Origin: Rotaria socialis
Lineage: Eukaryota > Rotifera > Eurotatoria > Philodinida > Philodinidae
Length of the DNA: 64,000 nt
NCBI GenBank assembly: GCA_905331475.1
Contig: CAJNYU010002229.1
Span: 1 to 64,000 of the forward strand
Direction: 5' to 3'
Below the pieces are notes generated by a model. That model searched no databases and had not been told where the DNA came from. It saw only the letters and a list, made by a program, of their open reading frames with translations. Made by a program: the position numbers and the translations under genes. Below, one piece after another: positions 20,174 to 32,535 of this stretch (positions are counted from its first letter, which is position 1; every line of letters starts with the position of its first letter).

Positions 20174-22691
20174 TCACCATCCCATTCCACCTACTCCTTC
20201 GAATAGCTTATTAAAACATTTACTTCCAGGTCGATTAAAATGACCATAGGGATCGGTTTTTGATAATAATTGTAAACAAACCCAACAAAAGTAAGAATGA
20301 CATTTAATACAAGTCATCTTATTACAGCCTTCCAATTTCTTAAGAGAAATAAAATGATGAAACAACAGATCCATGGAGAATAATGACATAGAAAGATTAA
20401 TACATACATCAACATATATTGAACATTGAGGACACTGTCTAGCAGTTTGTTTAATTGTTTCCATGGATGCCATATCATCCATAAGACGATTAAAAATTTT
20501 ACCGTATCTTTGTTCAAGTGCTAATCGTTCTTCGGGTGTTGCATTTTGATATTCTTTATAAATATCCTTCAATTTATCTATAACAAAAAAAAGAAAAGAA
20601 CAAAAAATTAGACAATTGTCGATTGTCTTTTAAGTTCAATAACATACTTTCAGAATATTGACATGGATTAACACCATGAAATGTTTTTCCACATAAAGTA
20701 CAAAATACAAAAGAACATGTTGCACATTCGCCTAATGTATTTTTAAGATAATCATCCGTTCCTTTTGTTACAATAACAGGCTTTTCACAACGAGGACAAT
20801 AAATAATATCATCCATTGAATCAATAGATAATTGAAATAAAAGACGGTCATAACGATGAAATACTTGTTTATCAACACATGACGCTATTTGTGCGGGTGT
20901 TAATTCAACATTACATGATGGATTGATTGGACATGTTATATGTTTAACTTGTCCAGCAAGAATCCTTGTTTCTAGATACGATTTAATACACGGTTTACAT
21001 GCTTCTCCTGAACATGCATAACATAAAAAACAATCAGTACCAGCAACTTCATCGACACAAACTGGACAAGTTATGATAGTACGTGAAAGAATGACTATTT
21101 TTTTTTCACGTTCATAATTATGAATGGTTGCTGCGACTTGTGCAGAAGTTAATTGAGGTTTTATTGATTCAGTTATTATTGATGGAAATGATAGCTGTAA
21201 ATCAAGTGTTGTTGTCATATTAAGCCATTCAAGTGTTTGTGCGCTTAATGATGAATACCAGAGAAATAGAATTGGCTCATTGCTATTATCCAACCAAATA
21301 TTATTTAAATTTTCTGATAGTACTTGTAACTGATAATCGAAAAAAGAAGAAGAAAATAAGACTTCTGATTAAGTAAAAATAGATTTTGCACTGCATAAGT
21401 CTATACAAAAAAATTATTCTTAATTCTTTTTATTGATGTCTATGTTTTATTTACACTTGTGAATCATGTAATTGGAAATGACCGCTATGAAAATATTTCT
21501 TTTACTGTTTGAAGATGATTTTGATCAAAAAAAGGTCCTTGATCTCAATCTAACTATAGACAATCACTCAGAATTCAATTTGTATGTATGTTTGAAATAT
21601 GATATCTCAAACATCGAATGCTAATTAAATTGTGACCGTATACAATTATGTAAACATTTTAAGTTCCAGGTACTTCATCTTAAAAAGAGAATCTACTAGA
21701 ATATCATTAATAAAAGTCAGAACTTATTTAAAGTAATGTTTGTACTCTTAAAAATACCGATGTATTATTTGAACATCAGACATGCAACATTAAAAGATTC
21801 TAAGAAATATGCTTACTGATGTTATTCTGATTTGATAGAATATGATTTTTCTGAAAAAATTGAATTTCAATCGAGAATTTCCGATTATACTTCAGTTAAA
21901 ATCATTATATATTAGATATTTATTGTGAACTCGATTGATATGAAATTGTATCAGATTTCGTACATAAACTTAGGCATGACAGAAAGTGGATCAAATGTTA
22001 AATTTATTACTGATAATTTATTTTCATCAAATCAACCTGAAAGTTTTCTATGATAATTAACAACTGAAACATCGATTTCAAAGATAAAATCAAGTTTAAT
22101 ATCGTTATGATCTTAAAAATCTAATGATATTTTTCTTAACTCCTTGTTCATGATAATTATGATCTTTTATTGTCTTATGATTAGAGATAACCACAAGAAA
22201 GAGCAATCTAAATCGCTTTAAGGAATATCAGCGAAGTACGCAAGTAGAAAATACTAATAGATAACAATTTGAAATAGAATTAAAGATGACTAAAATTTGC
22301 AATATTTACATGACAGAAAAAAACAAATTATAAATTTTACCTGTTCATCCGTCATCCAAATACATTCAAGTTGAAAACATGGTGATGAAATCGAAGGATA
22401 ATCGTTTGGTAGGGTAAAACGAAGAAATATTGGTGGTAAATATTCAACATGACGACGGTGATCTATTTAACATAATGAGAAAGATAATGGTCAGAAAATA
22501 CAATAATTCTATTTTATACTCGGATAATATTCAATATGAAATTGGTCAGGTAATGTCACTTCAATGACTATAGTACCATGTGTTTTTTCTGTTGCGATAG
22601 ATGCTTTGGTCATTTCAAATGTTGTTTCATCGAGAATACTGCCTAAAGCATCGAGTTCATCTGATTGTATTTCAGAATCAGCAGTTGACAT
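20174..22691 (-). CDS. RNF14 (ARA54)-type RWD + RING-IBR-RING E3 ubiquitin ligase, 5 exons
   Basis: Exons run 22691-22520, 22462-22341, 21329-20648, 20577-20408 and 20338-20174, giving 436 residues. The N-terminal RWD domain includes QSDELDALGSILDE and LPNDYPSISSPCFQL. RING1 starts ITCPVC (about residue 185), the IBR includes YDRLLFQLSIDSMDDIIYCP and FCTLCGKTFHGVNPC, and RING2 has CPQCSIYVDKLEGCNKMTC with the expected catalytic Cys before NKMTC. The tail YGHFNRPGSKCFNKLF is RNF14-specific. RBR ligases receive ubiquitin on the RING2 Cys; RNF14 is linked to clearing stalled ribosomes and crosslinked translation factors. In RING1 the usual C-x-H-x2-C is CSGEAC, so the His ligand is missing. The 69 bp intron between the last two exons is frame-neutral and could be misread as coding. 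Intron 2 is about 1 kb. An in-frame ATG also exists at 22700. Confidence 0.9.
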
Positions 22692-22700
22692 GATCAACAA

Positions 22701-25566
22701 TCTTGAAAAAGCGAGTAAACTCTTTTATTACAACCTTCCGTTCTTGTAAAATTTTATAAGTGAGTCATGAGATTCAAAATAATCGCTCTTTTATTATTGT
22801 CAAAAATAAAATTTCAATAGGAAAAACGTTTTTTATTAGTTTTTGTTTGTTTTAGATACATTGAAAATTTGCGTTGCTAGCATTTATTCCATGTAGAAAT
22901 AGCATAGTGTTGTTATATAAATATTTCATCTAAGCAAACAGAAACAAAGTAATTTATTAGATATTTAAAAACAATCACACGAAAAGTAAATTTAACCTAC
23001 TTGCAACTTCTTCGATGTGACTTTAGATAATTTTGATTTCTTGGTTATTGACTAAAACATTAAAAAAAAGAAAGTCGATAATGATTTCTATGACAATAGT
23101 GTGTGAAATAATTTGTTTAGTATGAGAAAAATTTTGTTGGCGAAACTGTTCTTTTCTATCGAAAGAAAGCGAATTAATTCAGTGGCTTTTCAATTCGTCA
23201 TCGTAGGAACATACAACAAAGCTTATCTAGCTGTTACTATCGATATAATCCTACGGAAAAGGATGAGTGATGTCAAAAGCAAAGATACCACAACAGAATA
23301 AATAGATTGAATCTTTGATTAAGTAAATAATATTTATCATCGAAAAATGTGATGTAGGATAAAATTATAGAACATAAAAAGTCTGATGAAATTCATACCA
23401 ATGAGTAGAGACAAAGAAAATTAAATAACGAGATCTTTGGTTTTAAATATTATCCTACTAGATCAATAGTGAAGAAATTAGTCTAATATTTTACAACCGA
23501 ATTCACTACTCCAGTTAGATTCTGACGAAACAGTAACTTTAAGAAAAGAACTGAGATGATGCATCGACGAAAGACAATCTTTTTCGGAAAAAATGAATAG
23601 CGAGATAATTAATATTAACTAGACAAGAGAAGTATAGGCAGTAAAATGAAGTCGAATAAGTTATAATCTCGAAGATAAAATGAGGAAAATAATCAGATCA
23701 AATGAAAATTCTCGTGATAAAATTCATGGTGAGAATATTTATTGATGTTTTAGGTAAGAAACATTGATAGATAGTGAAAGTAACAATACACTTTAGCACT
23801 AGACATCGTTCTTGTAACGTATGAAAATGATTAGATTTTGTTATTGTGTATTTTTTTGGAAGGTATAAAAAAAGATATGCTACTACAAAAGATAATTCAT
23901 TTACCGAGTTGTTCAAAATTTATTTGGTGTCATTCCTTCAGACGTTAAGCAAAAATATTCTAAGCATTATTCATTGAAATACTAATTTGGTCGGATTCAG
24001 TGATATTAGCACGCTTGTTGAGTCATTTTTTCTACACCCAAGTACGATCGATTGACATCAACATAACAGTAAAGAAGTCACTTATGATTATGATACGTTC
24101 TAAAATTAATATAATTAAAATAGAAAATCGATACATATTTATTAAGTATGAGCAAATAAGATAATAATATTTTGTTAGTTATTCAATTTCTACCACCTAA
24201 GCTTTACTGCTGTTGCCAAAAGAAATAATGAAAACTCTAAACAAACTAATTGTATTGTCAATTGGTCATCTAATCATGCCATTGTCGACCAACATAAAAA
24301 GCAGTGACTTCAGGTAATATTGTAATAATTTTAAACAAGTAAACAATAATCTTATAGACTATAGGGTTGAACATTCCTGCGTCGAGTTAAGTTGACTATT
24401 CGGAAACAGTAAAAATTAGAAAACATAATTTCGAATAACCGAGCCTTCCATCAAACTGAAAACGATAATGACACATTTCGAAATAAACTTCCTATAAATT
24501 TAATCATAACATAAAAATATCTTTTTTAATCAGAATATCTTTAGCATTCGATTTTATTCTATTTCTTCTCATTAAAAACTAGATTCATGGATATGGATTG
24601 AAAAATCTTTTCATAAACACGACGTCAGTCTATGCCATTTTTTCATTTTGAATACATGATTCAAACGAATATAAACGTAAAATCTTCATTGAAAAATCAA
24701 TCAGAAAAAAATTCAATGTTACTTACATCATAACTGTTAGATTGCTTAATAAAAGAATCAAACCATGGTCCAATTAATAGTTCATAGTTATTTGTATGAC
24801 ATATTTGTCGTTCTTGTTGATAATTCAAAATAAAAAAAAACATCATTATCATTATTTGAAATAGTCTGACTATGATATAATCGAAATAATAGTCATTCTC
24901 GTTGATTGTTTCCAATTATTGTTGTCACAGTCCTGCTTTTTCTTGATTGAGTACAGTTTTTATGTGAGTAATATGTGTACAGACTAGTAACAGCAACAAG
25001 CCAATGCAGAACCGATTAAAGATAAAACATGATTGGCTGCTCATCCCGTAGGCAGGAAAAAAATAGTCAAATTTGGTCAGTAGATGTCAATATTCTATTA
25101 GAACCCTACACAAATAAAATGAAAAAGAAACAGCGGATATTAGTATTATAGTGTAAGATTTCATACTTGACCAAAGCGAAAATGTTCCGAAAGAAGTGTC
25201 TAAAGCTCGGCATGCAATACATCAGAGTTTTTTTCAGTTTGCAACTTTTTTGATTACATTAAGTGTCTAGCTGGAAATGAACAATATGAGAAAGACTTCT
25301 GCTTCCAGAAAAGTGATGGCTCATTTATGAATTCATCTAAGAATGTTTCTGATGACCACTGATAATAATCAGTCAAAACAAGTAGCTAGAATTTAAACTT
25401 GATTAGAGTTTTCCTAGTCATTTAGTTTCATTGATATATAAAACACATTGTGATGTTAAAAATCTCGTGTTGCATATTATCATGACCGAAGACAGATGAT
25501 GTATCATCAGCCAATTGTTCCATCATATTTATTGATTATCGTCGCTTTATCAGACTCATAAACGCA
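22701..25566. other. Gene-poor stretch between RNF14 and lipocalin
   Basis: About 2.9 kb of AT-rich sequence. No family could be recognised in any frame; the short frames at 23.1, 23.7 and 24.7 kb are hydrophobic or low-complexity and isolated. The region contains the divergent 5' ends of RNF14 and the lipocalin. Confidence 0.4.
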
Positions 25567-25620
25567 ATGGGTTTTCGGAATATATATAACGTTTGCTATC
25601 AGAATCAAATGATCAATACA

Positions 25621-26352
25621 ATGATATTATTAATAGTGATTGTTTTTCTTCTCCCTTGTATTGGTACATCAAGAGCAACTTTATGTCCATTAGTTTTTGC
25701 TCAAAAGGATTTTAACATAACCGAAGTCTGATATTTTTCACGTTACAAGAACTGTTTTTGATATCGTTGTTATTGTATTTCCGAATTTTAGTATGCAGGT
25801 CTTTGGTACGAAGCATATCGACACGATGCCAATGAAGTAGATACCAAATGTAAAAACGGAACCTACACGGTTAATTCTAATGGAACAATGGATGTACTGA
25901 GTGAGGGTCTAAATAAACTCACAGGTTACTACAGCAATCAAGGTTCAGCCATACCGAAGAGGCTCTCAGAACCAGCTGCTTTTCTTATCCACGATAAAAA
26001 TCCAAGTAACAATTTGAGATTATTTTTCACCTAAATCGATCAGTACGATTTTGCCTCTAAATAGCAAAAACAGTGAAATACAATATTATTCAAACCAATT
26101 ATCAGCAATATTCATTGATTTATTCATGTGATTACGTTCCTATTATAGGCATACGATTTGAACATATCTGGTTTTTATCGTGAGTTCGAATTTGAATGCT
26201 GTTTTGTTTCTAGATGTATAATCATGCTGTTATTTCTTTCTTACAGGCGAAATAAAACTTTTCCAGAACCCATTCTCGATGAGTTCAAAAAGGTTCTAAA
26301 ACACATTCATGTCGAATCCAGTGGTATCGAGTCAACGCCACAAGATTGCTGA
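25621..26352 (+). CDS. Secreted lipocalin (apolipoprotein D-like), 4 exons
   Basis: Exons run 25621-25725, 25792-26005, 26065-26179 and 26247-26352, giving 179 residues; ATGs at 25609 and 25567 are also in frame. A signal peptide (MILLIVIVFLLPCIGTSRA) is followed by a mature start rich in hydrophobic residues. The lipocalin SCR1 motif is FNITEYAGLWYEAYR, with the invariant G-x-W; the exon 1/2 join falls inside it. Later come VKYNIIQTNYQQYSLIYSCD and IWFLSRNKTFP, the strand pattern around SCR3, and the tail ends QDC with the usual C-terminal Cys. Lipocalins carry small hydrophobic ligands in an eight-stranded barrel. The donor after exon 1 is GTCTGA, which is poor but forced by the frame and motif. 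Confidence 0.85.
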
Positions 26353-26920
26353 AAATAAAATAATGATAGATTATATTATTTCTGTCACTCACTCACTCAC
26401 TCTCTCTCTCTCTGCTATCTTACGCAATTTCAAATTAAAAAATCTATGGAAAAATGACTCATTTCATAAATCGTTTCTAATAAAAATTCTTGTTCGAAAC
26501 ATTGTGAAGTAGTTGATGAAAAAATTGTAATGAAAACCAGTAGAATTATTCATATAGTTCTCCTATCTCGTTTCCCTAAGTTTTTTCTCTCACTATTTTC
26601 AAGATATCACAAAAAAAGAGGAAAAGATAATATAGAATCCTGAACGATTCTAAAAACTAAATTGGAAGTCTTAAAACTGGATTATTGTTTTTATTAACCT
26701 TCAGCTTTTTACGAAAAGAAGCTTCTTGTCGTAGAAATAGTTCTAAATAAATTTTCAGCTTGAGAATCATTCAAAGAATGTCGCTAACCGATTGTTAGCA
26801 TGACTCATGCAATTGTGTATGATTTACTGTGTTCGGTGTAATTACGCAATGCGTCTGAAAACACACTGAAATATCACTTGATCAAAGCCAACAAATAGAT
26901 TCTCATTTGTAAATTACAGC

Positions 26921-27622
26921 ATGCGACGAGACGGTCAGTATGGTACCAACAAAACCATTCGATACTGTAAAGAATGCTCCAGAGAGTCATCAAATAATTC
27001 TTCTTCTGGTGAAGTTTCTATGAACAAAAGAAATCGTTGGCAATTGACCGAACTATTGAAAAAATATAGTCAATCACCAGATAATACCAAGAAAATAGTT
27101 TTACGACGTAAATATACTTTCCAGCAGTACAACGGCTATACATGGTCACCACGAAGGAAGATGACCCCACCAAGACATACTACTTTCGCTGATAAGCCCG
27201 ATTTCATCTATCAACCTTATGTAAAATTTCTTAAAGTCAATCACGATGTTTTCAATTTTGCTCTCTTCAATGTATCACAATTCTTGAGCGACGTAAATAA
27301 CCTTGACCAACTACTTGATATTCGTTCACGTGACATCACTGTGACGCTAATATATTTTTTAGATGGTTCGCAACATTCTTTCTCGTTTGATTGGCTTAAT
27401 GCTAGACGACATGCTAATGGTGGTTACGTAGCCGATTATTGTATGCTCTGTACAGGAGATTATTGTCCTTTCGGACCCAAAATTCGTGGACAATCGGCAT
27501 CAGACTCGAGATTGAAAGAAGTCTTAATTTTGACTAAACCAAACCAACAGCGAGGGCAATGTGGTTGCTGCTCTAGGCGAAATTGGGTTCCGTCATCTTT
27601 CTTCCACGAGAAATCGTATTAA
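26921..27622 (+). CDS. Uncharacterised 233-residue protein
   Basis: I do not recognise a family. The frame is open for 233 codons, well above chance in this AT-rich sequence, and its composition is balanced and protein-like. A Ser/Asn-rich basic N-terminus (about 1-60) precedes a central region with KFLKVNHDVFNFALFNVSQF and VTLIYFLDGSQHSFSFDW. The Cys-rich C-terminus contains CMLCTGDYC and CGCC, which could bind metal or form disulfides. There is no signal peptide or membrane segment. A TAAATTACAG acceptor-like site directly before the ATG suggests that the start lies just after an intron, so further 5' exons may exist. Confidence 0.55.
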   Translation: MRRDGQYGTNKTIRYCKECSRESSNNSSSGEVSMNKRNRWQLTELLKKYSQSPDNTKKIVLRRKYTFQQYNGYTWSPRRKMTPPRHTTFADKPDFIYQPYVKFLKVNHDVFNFALFNVSQFLSDVNNLDQLLDIRSRDITVTLIYFLDGSQHSFSFDWLNARRHANGGYVADYCMLCTGDYCPFGPKIRGQSASDSRLKEVLILTKPNQQRGQCGCCSRRNWVPSSFFHEKSY

Positions 27623-29741
27623 GACGTACGAAGTCACATAAAACTTCAACGAAGAGAAAGAATTAGATTAACTAAGACAGTAATTGAGTCCAGAAAGTTG
27701 TAGCAATGAAATGTTTTTTTTTGTAGACCTATATCGAACTATAAATATGTCTCGCTTTGTTGTCAAATTCTATTACTAAATTTAAAAAAAAAAAGTAACA
27801 CGTTTTATAATTAGAATGTTATTGATTGCTTATAATCAATCTGGAATGATTGTTTCTTTTATATTACTATTGTTTGTATTAATATACTTTCGTTTTATTG
27901 CTAAAACTGATTGTCAACAGAATTATTGAATCATATCATGTCACAAACAGGGAAACGAAGCTTATAACTAAATTTCTGTTATTACGCATACTTCGATTTG
28001 TTTCAGCAAGAGTTCACTAAATCCTTTTATTATGCTTGATAAAAGCGCAATAGGATCTTCTCTGTTACGCCTGTAAAGATTCAGAAAGCATTAGGATTCA
28101 ATATAGGATCTCGTTAGATTTCTTCAAGAATTGAGAAGAGTTTAGAATAAGACTGAAATGATTCAAACAGGATTCATATTTATACTCTTATTAAGATAGA
28201 TGTTCATCGGGATACTTTTTGTCACATCCTTGAATTTTTTATCAATACGTGTTCCAAATCCAAACGCTCAACAAGTGATCACTATGAAAAATGTGAATGG
28301 ATTCCCCGATAAAAATGAATACAGTGCTTTGTAAGATTATAGGAAGAAACATTATAGTAAGATGCGTAAGGAAAATTGAGTAGGAACATAGAAATTGATC
28401 AAGGAAAGAGATTAAGTAGCTGATTTCGATGAATTGAATCATTGTGGGAGTTACAGAATCTCAGGCTCTCCAAAAAAATTTAACAATATGTACTTTATTG
28501 ACTTCAAGTGGGCTCAACTTTTTTTCGAGTCGAATTTTCTAGCTTCGATATTGAAATAAAGACATAATAAAAAGAACATAGTTGTAGCAATCATAACATC
28601 AGTGTAGATGAATAAATTGGTTCAAGTAAGGTGGCTTTGCATTGAAATTCAAAAGAAATATTGACGATGAAACCAAAGTTAGATTCCAATTCGGAACAAT
28701 TCCAAAGCATGCATTTTCTTTCAATGTAGCACTCTTTAATTTTGATTTTTCAAATCCACACGCGTAAAGATCTCACTCAAAGTTGGTTGTACACAAAGTT
28801 ACGCGATTTCGACGGGAATAATTTTAGAAGACATGGATTTTACAGAATATTCATGCATGAAACAATATCTATTACAAAGTGTCTATAAGGTACTGTACTA
28901 ACATCTCGCACAGAAGTCAACCACTAATTCTGAAACTGAATAGACAATCTAGTTTGCCTGAGACTTTCATATGCGTTAAGTCTCAGAGCTAAAGCTCGAC
29001 ATTTTGTTTGACCAGACAGGTCGAATCCCACACAAACGTCTAGATATTCTTTCGAGGTTTTTTGTAACCTGTAGATTCTTCACTTGTCAGTAAGATCTAA
29101 ACTCAAAATATATATTATGTGTCGAAACGGTCAATCGTCAGTTTAAGAAAGTTCTATACTGGCAACAGTATTTTTAAGCAATCAATGAACATTCATATTC
29201 TTCGCACATCGATTGTTTTGAAATTGTTCAAAGTTGTTGGCTGACATATTTAGAAAGATACGTTATGCATTCTGCTATTTTTCGTGTCAAGAAGCTTGTT
29301 AGATTTTGAAAAGATTGAATACATACACCATTCTCTAAGCTATACATCTTATAGATAGGAAAATATTATAAATCTGATCAACCTATCGTCAATCAATATT
29401 TCTAGTAGCTGTAGTTTGTAAAATTTGAAGACGTAACTGAAGTTGTTTTTAGTCGTCAGAGTGAGCCCTAGGAAATAGATAAATAATATGACAAGTACAA
29501 ACGTCATAACTAAATAAGTCGCTTGAACGCAACATCTGCTTACAAAAATGATAGTTCTTATTAAAAAAAAACGAATGACCATGAATAAAATTGTAGTATA
29601 GTGATAGAACAATTTATTATTGGAACAAATCAAAATTAGAATAGAAAACAAATGTGCTGCTTTATTTTTGTTTTGAAACTCTGTCAATTTAGACGGCATT
29701 GTAAGAAAAGAAATGCTAGTACTCAGTATAGAAAAAGAAAG
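27623..29741. other. Gene-poor stretch
   Basis: No gene is recognised. The minus-strand frame at 29349-29699 (116 codons, hydrophobic) begins 43 bp past the KDSR stop and has no family match; it is probably 3' flank. Confidence 0.4.
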
Positions 29742-30924
29742 CTATTTTGTCTTGTTGTTTTTTAAACTTTTTCTTGTGACAATGCTATAGAAAGTGTTTA
29801 ATAATCCAACAATTATAATTCGTGCTAAACCAATTGTTAAGCATTGAGATATGAGCTCTAATATACTGGTAATCGGTTGAGCACCACTAGTTAAACATTC
29901 CAATAGAAATCCATTTATACCAAACCAACATGAAAATGAACCTTTCTGTGTGGATATGATGATTTTTTTTGCTACGTCTGGAGCTGATACAACACCTGAT
30001 GTATCATTAATTAATTGTGTTTCTATTGGCATTGTTTTCTTTTCTTCAGCAAACCCTGGTGTATCTGTATCAGGTGGATAAGCAACAGTAACATATATAT
30101 TATCACGGACTAATTCCATTTGTAAGGATTCAGCTAAACCTTTTAACGCAAATTTTGTTGAACAATAAGATGTATAACCATATACACCAATCTGGCCAGC
30201 TTGAGAAGAAACAAGAACTATACGACCCGAACCATGTTGACGCATTGATGCAAGACATGCTTTTGTACAAAAAACAACACCCAAATAATTAATGCGAACT
30301 AAAAAATAAGAATAAATTTAATTACCGACTGAATCAACACGTTCTTAAAGAAATTCATGGATGAAAATGTCCATGGGTTTTATATGTTCATAGATAGTAA
30401 AAAATATCAATACATGCTATCAGTAAAAGATCTTCTTTCGATATATTAAATTGATGAGAAATTGCACTAGTAGATAGATATATTTATTTACCCATTTTTT
30501 CAAAATCATCTGCTGTTGTTTCTTCGAATGTTCTGGCATAAAAAATGCCAGCATTATTGATTAGAATACTAACTGGTCGATTACCATGATATTGACAAGC
30601 TTGCTGAATTGCTTTCTCGACATCTGCATACGATTGACCAACATCAACAGAAAGGCAACAAAGTCGTTCCTTATTATCAGGAGCTATATCTTGTTGACAT
30701 TCATCGAGACGTTGTTGATTCCGTGCTAAAATAGTTACACGCGCTTGATGTTCATTTAATAGTTGTCTAGCTAATTCTTTTCCAATTCCACTGGAACCAC
30801 CTGTAATAACAACATGAACATCACGAAGGTTCAAAAGACATTCTGGTCGATAAACAGGACGAAGTAAATATAATAAAACAAAGAAAATGAAAATAACGAT
30901 AGCAGCACAAATAATAATCCACAT
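29742..30924 (-). CDS. KDSR: 3-ketodihydrosphingosine reductase (SDR family), 2 exons
   Basis: Exons run 30924-30492 and 30298-29742, phase 1, giving 329 residues. An N-terminal membrane anchor (IIICAAIVIFIFFVLLYLL) precedes the Rossmann fold. The cofactor motif is TGGSSGIGKE (41-50), then NNAG (123-126), catalytic Ser176 in VLVSSQAGQ, and Tyr189-x3-Lys193 in YCSTK. KDSR-specific blocks include VAYPPDTDTPGFAEE and ETQLI. Two hydrophobic C-terminal segments (ECLTSGAQPITSILELI and LARIIIVGLL) match the ER membrane ends of the family. The enzyme reduces 3-ketosphinganine to sphinganine with NADPH, the second step of sphingolipid synthesis, at the ER. The intron is 193 bp. Confidence 0.92.
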
Positions 30925-31374
30925 CTTCTAATCAAATCTAAAACAACAATTTTCATGAGTGATAAAGATACGAAATTTCTTTGAGTATGAAAAAGAATCG
31001 ATTTGTGTACAGTGAAGAATATGTTCTTATAGCAAAAGTATTCATGAGATTATACTTAACTATTACATTTCGATGGTAAACATATTTTAGACGAGTATTG
31101 TTCCTCTCATTATCTTTAGCATTGTTTAATCTCAGATTACTATTGATAATATTCAAGTTTCAAATAAATACTATTGGCGATAACATTTATCATATGCGGT
31201 AATTGAACACACTCTTGTCATTATTTTTTTATCTAGAAAATAAAAAAGCATAAAATGTTTTAAAAATAAATATCAAGTACAATACTAAAAAAATCTTCAT
31301 TATTATTCATGAATAGCACATGAGTTCTGTGAATAGAAAAATAGAAGTATATTAACAACAAATGAATGTTAAAA

Positions 31375-32535
31375 CTAATCAAGTGTATTCGTTCGAGGAT
31401 ATTTACAAGATAATAATTCAGAAGTAAGATCACCGGCGTCCTATGAAAATAAATCAGAAAATAATTGAAATACAGAATGTCTATTGATACATTTTAATCA
31501 AAAGAGTATTATCTGAGCTGACAAACAACTAGGTAAATACTAGATTCGATTATTTCTCAATCATAACCTTATTGATTATCTGTTGTCTAAAATAAACTCT
31601 GATATCAGTAGAAATAGTTAATTCTATATAGAAACACAGAAAAATCACTTGTCAAATGAAGAGCAGTTGATTTATACTCTACGATAATAATGGATACTGA
31701 TTTGAAATGTATGTATGTATAGTAGTTATTATCCTACGATTTAAAGATTATATGAGCGAAAAAAAAATCGTCAATGAAAAAAACTGCTGAAGTTGATCTC
31801 AAATTCATCACGCCTTTTTAATTTTTTTGAAAATCAGTGAAAAAACATTTTTCACAATAGAGCTATGTCTGCGATATCGAATCTTGGAACTTTAACGAAT
31901 CAATACTATTTAAGCTTTGAGTTCAATTTATCATAGACATTTTTAAAAAGTGTAACTATCGGGTTTGTCATACTGTAGCATTATGATTGTTTCAAAAATG
32001 ATATCTCTATATAGATCTCATAGTGTAATGTAGTTCTTCAAAGAAAAAGCCCTATTTTTATTCTTACATCAGTACTTTTGGATCGTTTTTCTTTCTTATG
32101 ATTTTCCCAATAGAAACGAATATGTTGAATAATAGTGAACATTTTATCAATAAAAACTTGAACACGATTTACATCCTCTTGTTTAACATCATTTTGGCAA
32201 CATGTTCGTTGTACATATGGAATAATAACATTTTTCAATTCATCAAGACAATTATTAACAACTGTTTGACTAGTCGATGGGATTGACAGTGTCACTGTTA
32301 GTTCATATCGATATTCGTTTACACGATTAACTAAAGAATCTAATAATGATCGAATTATGATTTGATGTTCATTGATATGATGTAAACATAATGATCGTTG
32401 ACAATGTGGACATGTTACATAAATTCGTTGACGACAAGTGTAAGATTGTTCATCATCATTTGATATATGTTCACAAAAATGAGACCGTGGTGATGGAATT
32501 TGACGAAGACCTTTCCCAACCGATGATACACGCAT
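31375..32535 (-). CDS. Cys/His-rich (B-box-like) protein, 2 exons, uncharacterised
   Basis: Exons run 32535-32068 and 31440-31375 with a 627 bp phase-0 intron, giving 177 residues. The N-terminal third has a zinc-finger-like set of ligands: HFCEHISNDDEQSYTCRQR, then CPHCQRSLCLHHINEH, resembling a degenerate B-box. A helical region follows (SLVNRVNEYRYELTVTL, VNRVQVFIDKMFTIIQHIRF) of coiled-coil character. After a good GTAAGA donor, the second exon adds DAGDLTSELLSCKYPRTNTL and a stop. The start at 32535 is the first ATG in frame. The family is unknown to me; B-box-like scaffolds are a reasonable comparison but not proven. Confidence 0.6.

Noticed and set aside
20339..20407. Reading through the last RNF14 intron as coding sequence
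   Set aside because: The 69 bp segment is frame-neutral, but it has GTATGT and CTTAAG borders and interrupts the conserved RING2 spacing; removing it restores the family pattern.
28970..29040. tRNA-like GGTCGAATCCC motif
   Set aside because: It resembles a T-loop, but no acceptor, D or anticodon stems could be paired around it.
29349..29699. Hydrophobic 116-codon minus-strand frame after KDSR
   Set aside because: Rich in Phe/Ile/Leu from T/A-rich sequence, no recognisable membrane-protein family, and too close to the KDSR stop to have its own promoter.
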